Shown here: positions 61,018 to 64,000 of the stretch, piece after piece | Layout of the letters: each line of letters starts with the position of its first letter | Numbering within the stretch: position 1 is the stretch's first letter | NCBI GenBank assembly: GCA_023395555.1 | Contig: JAEWYQ010000015.1 | Location: 1 to 64,000 of the forward strand | Length of the DNA: 64,000 bases | Direction: 5' to 3' | Source: Bacillota bacterium | GTDB taxonomy: Bacteria > Bacillota > Clostridia > Lachnospirales > Lachnospiraceae | Made by a program: the position numbers and the translations under genes | The notes under the pieces: generated by a model | The model's database searches: none | What the model was told of the DNA's origin: nothing | What the model saw: the letters and a program-made list of their open reading frames with translations, nothing else

Positions 61018-64000
61018 ATGGCAAAGATTCAAATGACAGTGGACGGTAATACAGCCGCTGCCTATGCGGCTTATGCTTTCACGGAGGTGGCGGCAATCTA
61101 TCCTATCACGCCTTCCTCCGGCATGGCGGAATCCACGGATGAATGGGCGGCAAACGGCAGGAAGAATATCTTTGGGCAGGAGGTTAATGTGGTAGAAATG
61201 CAGTCGGAGGCAGGAGCCGCAGGGGCATTCCACGGCTCCCTGCAGGGCGGTGCCCTGACCACAACCTTTACGGCGTCCCAGGGACTTCTGTTAATGATAC
61301 CAAATATGTATAAGGCAGCAGGAGAGCTGCTTCCCGGAGTCATTCATGTCAGTGCAAGAGCGATTGCCACTCATGCGCTGAGTATTTTCGGAGATCATCA
61401 GGATGTCATGGCGGCAAGGCAGACAGGGTGTGCCATGCTTGCCTCCGGCTCCGTACAGGAGGTGGCGGATCTGGCTCCTATTGCCCACCTGGCAGCGGTA
61501 AAGGGAAGGCTCCCCTTTGTTCATTTTTTTGACGGCTTCCGAACCTCCCATGAGGTACAGAAAATTGAAGTGCTGGAATACCGGGATTATGCGGATATGA
61601 TGGATATGGAGGCGGTAAAAAGCTTCCGTGACCGGGCTCTGTCACCCAACCATCCGGCCATCCGCGGGACGGCGCAGAATTCGGATATCTATTTCCAGGG
61701 AAGAGAAGCGGCCAACCCTTTCTATGAGAATATGGTTCCCCTTGTGGAAGAATATATGAAGAAAATGGAACGCTATACCGGGCGAAGCTATGGCTTATTC
61801 GATTACTACGGCGCCCCGGATGCGGAGTATGTAATTGTTGCCATGGGTTCCGTCACTCAGACCATCGAACAGACCATTGATTATTATAATCAATTGGGAG
61901 AGAAATACGGCCTGATTAAGGTGCGCCTGTACCGTCCTTTCTCCATGGAGCATTTCCTGAGAGAGATGCCGGTCACTGTAAAAAAAGTGGCTGTCCTGGA
62001 CCGGACCAAGGAACCGGGAGCCGTAGGGGAACCGCTGTATCTGGATGTCTGCGGCTGTTATCTGGGAAAGGAGAGGGTACCGGTGATTATCGGAGGAAGG
62101 TATGGTCTTGCTTCCAAGGATACCACCCCCGGGGATATTGCAGCCGTATATCTGTTGTTAAAGACGTGTGAAGATCGGAACGGCAGCAGGACAAGAACTG
62201 GTTTTACCATAGGAATCACGGATGATATCACCGGGAATTCATTGCCGCCGGTAAAGGATATTCATGTGGAATCCAAGGGAATGAAGGCTTGCCAGATCTG
62301 GGGGCTGGGCTCCGACGGTACGGTAGGCGCCAATAAGCAGGCGGTAAAGATTATCGGGGAACAGTCGGAACTGAAGGTTCAGGCGTATTTTGATTATGAT
62401 TCCAAGAAATCCGGCGGACTGACCGTATCCCATCTGCGGTTTGACCGGGAGTCGATTCGCTCCACCTACCTTGTTTCCAGCGCGGATTATGTTGCCTGCC
62501 ATAATCAGTCCTATGTAAATAAATATGATCTGTTGGAGAGCATCAAGCCCGGAGGAATTTTTGTTCTGAATACCCATTGGAAGGATAAGGAGCTGGATGA
62601 GAACCTTCCGGCTGAGCTTAGGAAACAGCTGGCGGAGAAAAAAGTACAGTTTTATACCATCAATGCTATGGGTATTGCAGAGGAGCTGGGGCTGGGAAAC
62701 CGAATCAATATGATAATGCAGGGGGCCTTCTTTAAACTCACTGAAATATTAAGCGAGGATGTCTATATTAAGGAGCTGAAGGAAGGAATTCATAAGCTGT
62801 ATGGCAATAAGGGCGATAAGATTGTCAGAATGAATGTGGATGCATTGGAACGCGGTATCAAATCCATTCATAAGGTAAAGATTCCACAAGAGTGGAATGA
62901 TGCAGCCCTTAATGGATCTACAAGCGTAGAAAACCCTCTGAATAAAACCGGGGAGCTCAAAGAACCGGAATTTATACCAAAGATTATGCGCCCCATGTCA
63001 GAGTTAAAAGGAGGGGAGCTTCCGGTCAGTGCCTTTGCCGGAAGGGAGGACGGAACCTTTCCGCCCGGAACCTGTGCCTACGAAAAGCGCGGCATAGCGG
63101 TAAATGTCCCGGAGTGGATTGAAGAACGCTGTATCCAGTGTAATCAGTGTGCGTATGTCTGCCCTCACGCCGTCATCCGTCCCTTCCTGCTGGATGAGGA
63201 TGAGCGGGAAAAGGCGCCGGAGACCTTCGTCACGAAAAAAGCGACGGGACGGAACCTGGAGGGCTATTATTATAAAATCCAAATCAGCCCCATGGATTGT
63301 ACCGGCTGCGGCAATTGCGCAGAAATATGTCCTGCCAAGGGTAAGGCGCTGATCATGAAACCCATAGAGACCCAGCTTCCGACGGAAGAAGTAAACTGGA
63401 GATATGCCATAGGTAATATATCCTTTAAGCGCAATGTGGCTTATGGACCGGCATTCAAGGACAGTCAGTTTAAGACCCCCCTCATTGAATTCTCCGGCGC
63501 TTGTGCCGGGTGCGGAGAGACGCCCTATATTAAGCTGATTACCCAGCTGTTCGGAGAAAGGATGATGATTGCCAATGCCACCGGCTGTTCCTCCATCTGG
63601 GCGGCCTCGGCACCCAGTACGGCTTATACCGTCAATCGGGAGGGAAAAGGCCCCTCCTGGGCAAATTCGCTCTTTGAAGATAACGCGGAGTACGGATACG
63701 GAATGTATCTTGCGGTGAAGCAGCTGAGAAATAAGCTGGAGCAGGATATGCGCCTGCTGATGGACAAGAATGTGGAAGAGAAAGTAAAAGAAGCGCTTCA
63801 TGACTGGATTCACTATAAGGAGGATGGCAAGACCTCGGAGGAAGCAAGCAAAAAGGTGCTGAATGTGCTGGAAACCATTACCTCTACGGATATAGAAACA
63901 ATGATGCTGGTTAAGGATATCAAAGAGAACCGGGATTATCTGGTCAAGCGTTCTGTCTGGCTGGTGGGCGGTGACGGATGGGCCTATGACATTGGGTATG
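61018..64000 (+). CDS. nifJ: pyruvate:ferredoxin (flavodoxin) oxidoreductase, 3'-truncated by the window edge
   Basis: 994 codons are visible of a protein that is usually about 1,170-1,180 residues; the frame is still open at the right edge. Domains in order: pyrimidine-binding domain I (YAFTEVAAIYPITPSSGMAESTDEW), domain II transketolase-like (GLFDYYGAPDAEYVIVAMGSV), the gamma domain (GLGSDGTVGANKQAVKII), two [4Fe-4S] sites at C705/C708/C711/C715 and C761/C764/C767/C771, and the thiamine-diphosphate domain with its own cluster Cys (CAGCG, C829/C832). It oxidises pyruvate to acetyl-CoA and reduced ferredoxin. GAGAAAGG lies 15 nt before ATG 61018, somewhat distant. Confidence 0.96.
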   Translation, partial: MAKIQMTVDGNTAAAYAAYAFTEVAAIYPITPSSGMAESTDEWAANGRKNIFGQEVNVVEMQSEAGAAGAFHGSLQGGALTTTFTASQGLLLMIPNMYKAAGELLPGVIHVSARAIATHALSIFGDHQDVMAARQTGCAMLASGSVQEVADLAPIAHLAAVKGRLPFVHFFDGFRTSHEVQKIEVLEYRDYADMMDMEAVKSFRDRALSPNHPAIRGTAQNSDIYFQGREAANPFYENMVPLVEEYMKKMERYTGRSYGLFDYYGAPDAEYVIVAMGSVTQTIEQTIDYYNQLGEKYGLIKVRLYRPFSMEHFLREMPVTVKKVAVLDRTKEPGAVGEPLYLDVCGCYLGKERVPVIIGGRYGLASKDTTPGDIAAVYLLLKTCEDRNGSRTRTGFTIGITDDITGNSLPPVKDIHVESKGMKACQIWGLGSDGTVGANKQAVKIIGEQSELKVQAYFDYDSKKSGGLTVSHLRFDRESIRSTYLVSSADYVACHNQSYVNKYDLLESIKPGGIFVLNTHWKDKELDENLPAELRKQLAEKKVQFYTINAMGIAEELGLGNRINMIMQGAFFKLTEILSEDVYIKELKEGIHKLYGNKGDKIVRMNVDALERGIKSIHKVKIPQEWNDAALNGSTSVENPLNKTGELKEPEFIPKIMRPMSELKGGELPVSAFAGREDGTFPPGTCAYEKRGIAVNVPEWIEERCIQCNQCAYVCPHAVIRPFLLDEDEREKAPETFVTKKATGRNLEGYYYKIQISPMDCTGCGNCAEICPAKGKALIMKPIETQLPTEEVNWRYAIGNISFKRNVAYGPAFKDSQFKTPLIEFSGACAGCGETPYIKLITQLFGERMMIANATGCSSIWAASAPSTAYTVNREGKGPSWANSLFEDNAEYGYGMYLAVKQLRNKLEQDMRLLMDKNVEEKVKEALHDWIHYKEDGKTSEEASKKVLNVLETITSTDIETMMLVKDIKENRDYLVKRSVWLVGGDGWAYDIGY

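Noticed and set aside
60553..61233. 226-codon minus-strand open frame across the nifJ start
   Set aside because: It is antisense to the small charged protein and to the clear PFOR N-terminus, with low-quality composition.

Overview
The window looks like chromosome of a strictly anaerobic, low-to-mid G+C Firmicute, most likely a clostridium of the Lachnospiraceae type (inference). The signs are strong GGAGG ribosome binding sites with some TTG/GTG starts, a tryptophan T-box leader, two V-type ATPases, pyruvate:ferredoxin oxidoreductase, rubrerythrin, DUF438/DUF1858 proteins and PadR/MerR/TetR/LacI regulators. No rRNA, tRNA or CRISPR array was seen.

Layout. 1-1,700: a visibly more GC-rich accessory stretch with the end of a cell-wall-binding repeat protein and three small minus-strand genes of integrative-element character, bracketed by two related hairpins. 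1,800-10,200: a loose set of housekeeping and accessory genes (P-loop kinase, HD protein, uracil-DNA glycosylase, two sugar/aldehyde oxidoreductases, rhodanese, purE, terpenoid-cyclase-fold protein, aminoglycoside-phosphotransferase-like kinase). It contains several broken genes and an unexplained tandem-repeat block. 10,200-18,550: a full trp operon, trpE-G-D-C-F-B-A plus a second divergent trpD-like gene, behind a T-box whose specifier codon reads UGG (Trp). 18,660-25,740: small regulators with visible operators, an ABC exporter of the MacB/FtsX type, and a cluster of dispersed GGTGTCAGGCACC repeats. 25,720-27,330: metallopeptidase and msrA.

27,870-47,050: two complete V-ATPase operons arranged divergently around a LacI-family regulator. 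The minus-strand operon (order G/H-C-I-K-F-E-A-B-D) has a K subunit whose carboxylate lacks visible Na+ ligands. The plus-strand operon (order G/H-I-K-E-C-F-A-B-D, the same as Enterococcus hirae ntpFIKECGABD) has a K subunit with the T, Q, Q and E residues of the Na+-translocating NtpK. The cell therefore probably carries two rotary ATPases with different coupling ions.

47,300-64,000: an FNR/HcpR-like regulator with N-terminal cysteines, a histidine phosphatase, rubrerythrin, a flavin oxidoreductase, nitroreductase, tag, a DUF1858 protein, gnd and zwf (oxidative pentose phosphate pathway), a cyclase-family hydrolase, an MFS exporter with a TPR-type regulator, a DUF438/hemerythrin/PAS protein, and nifJ running off the right edge. 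Near-identical TGTGATTC[G/A][T/A]ATCACA palindromes lie 41.5 bp upstream of the predicted transcription starts of both the DUF1858 and DUF438 genes. The encoded Crp/Fnr protein has a CRP-like R-E-x-x-x-R recognition helix, so these three genes look like one redox or nitrosative-stress regulon.
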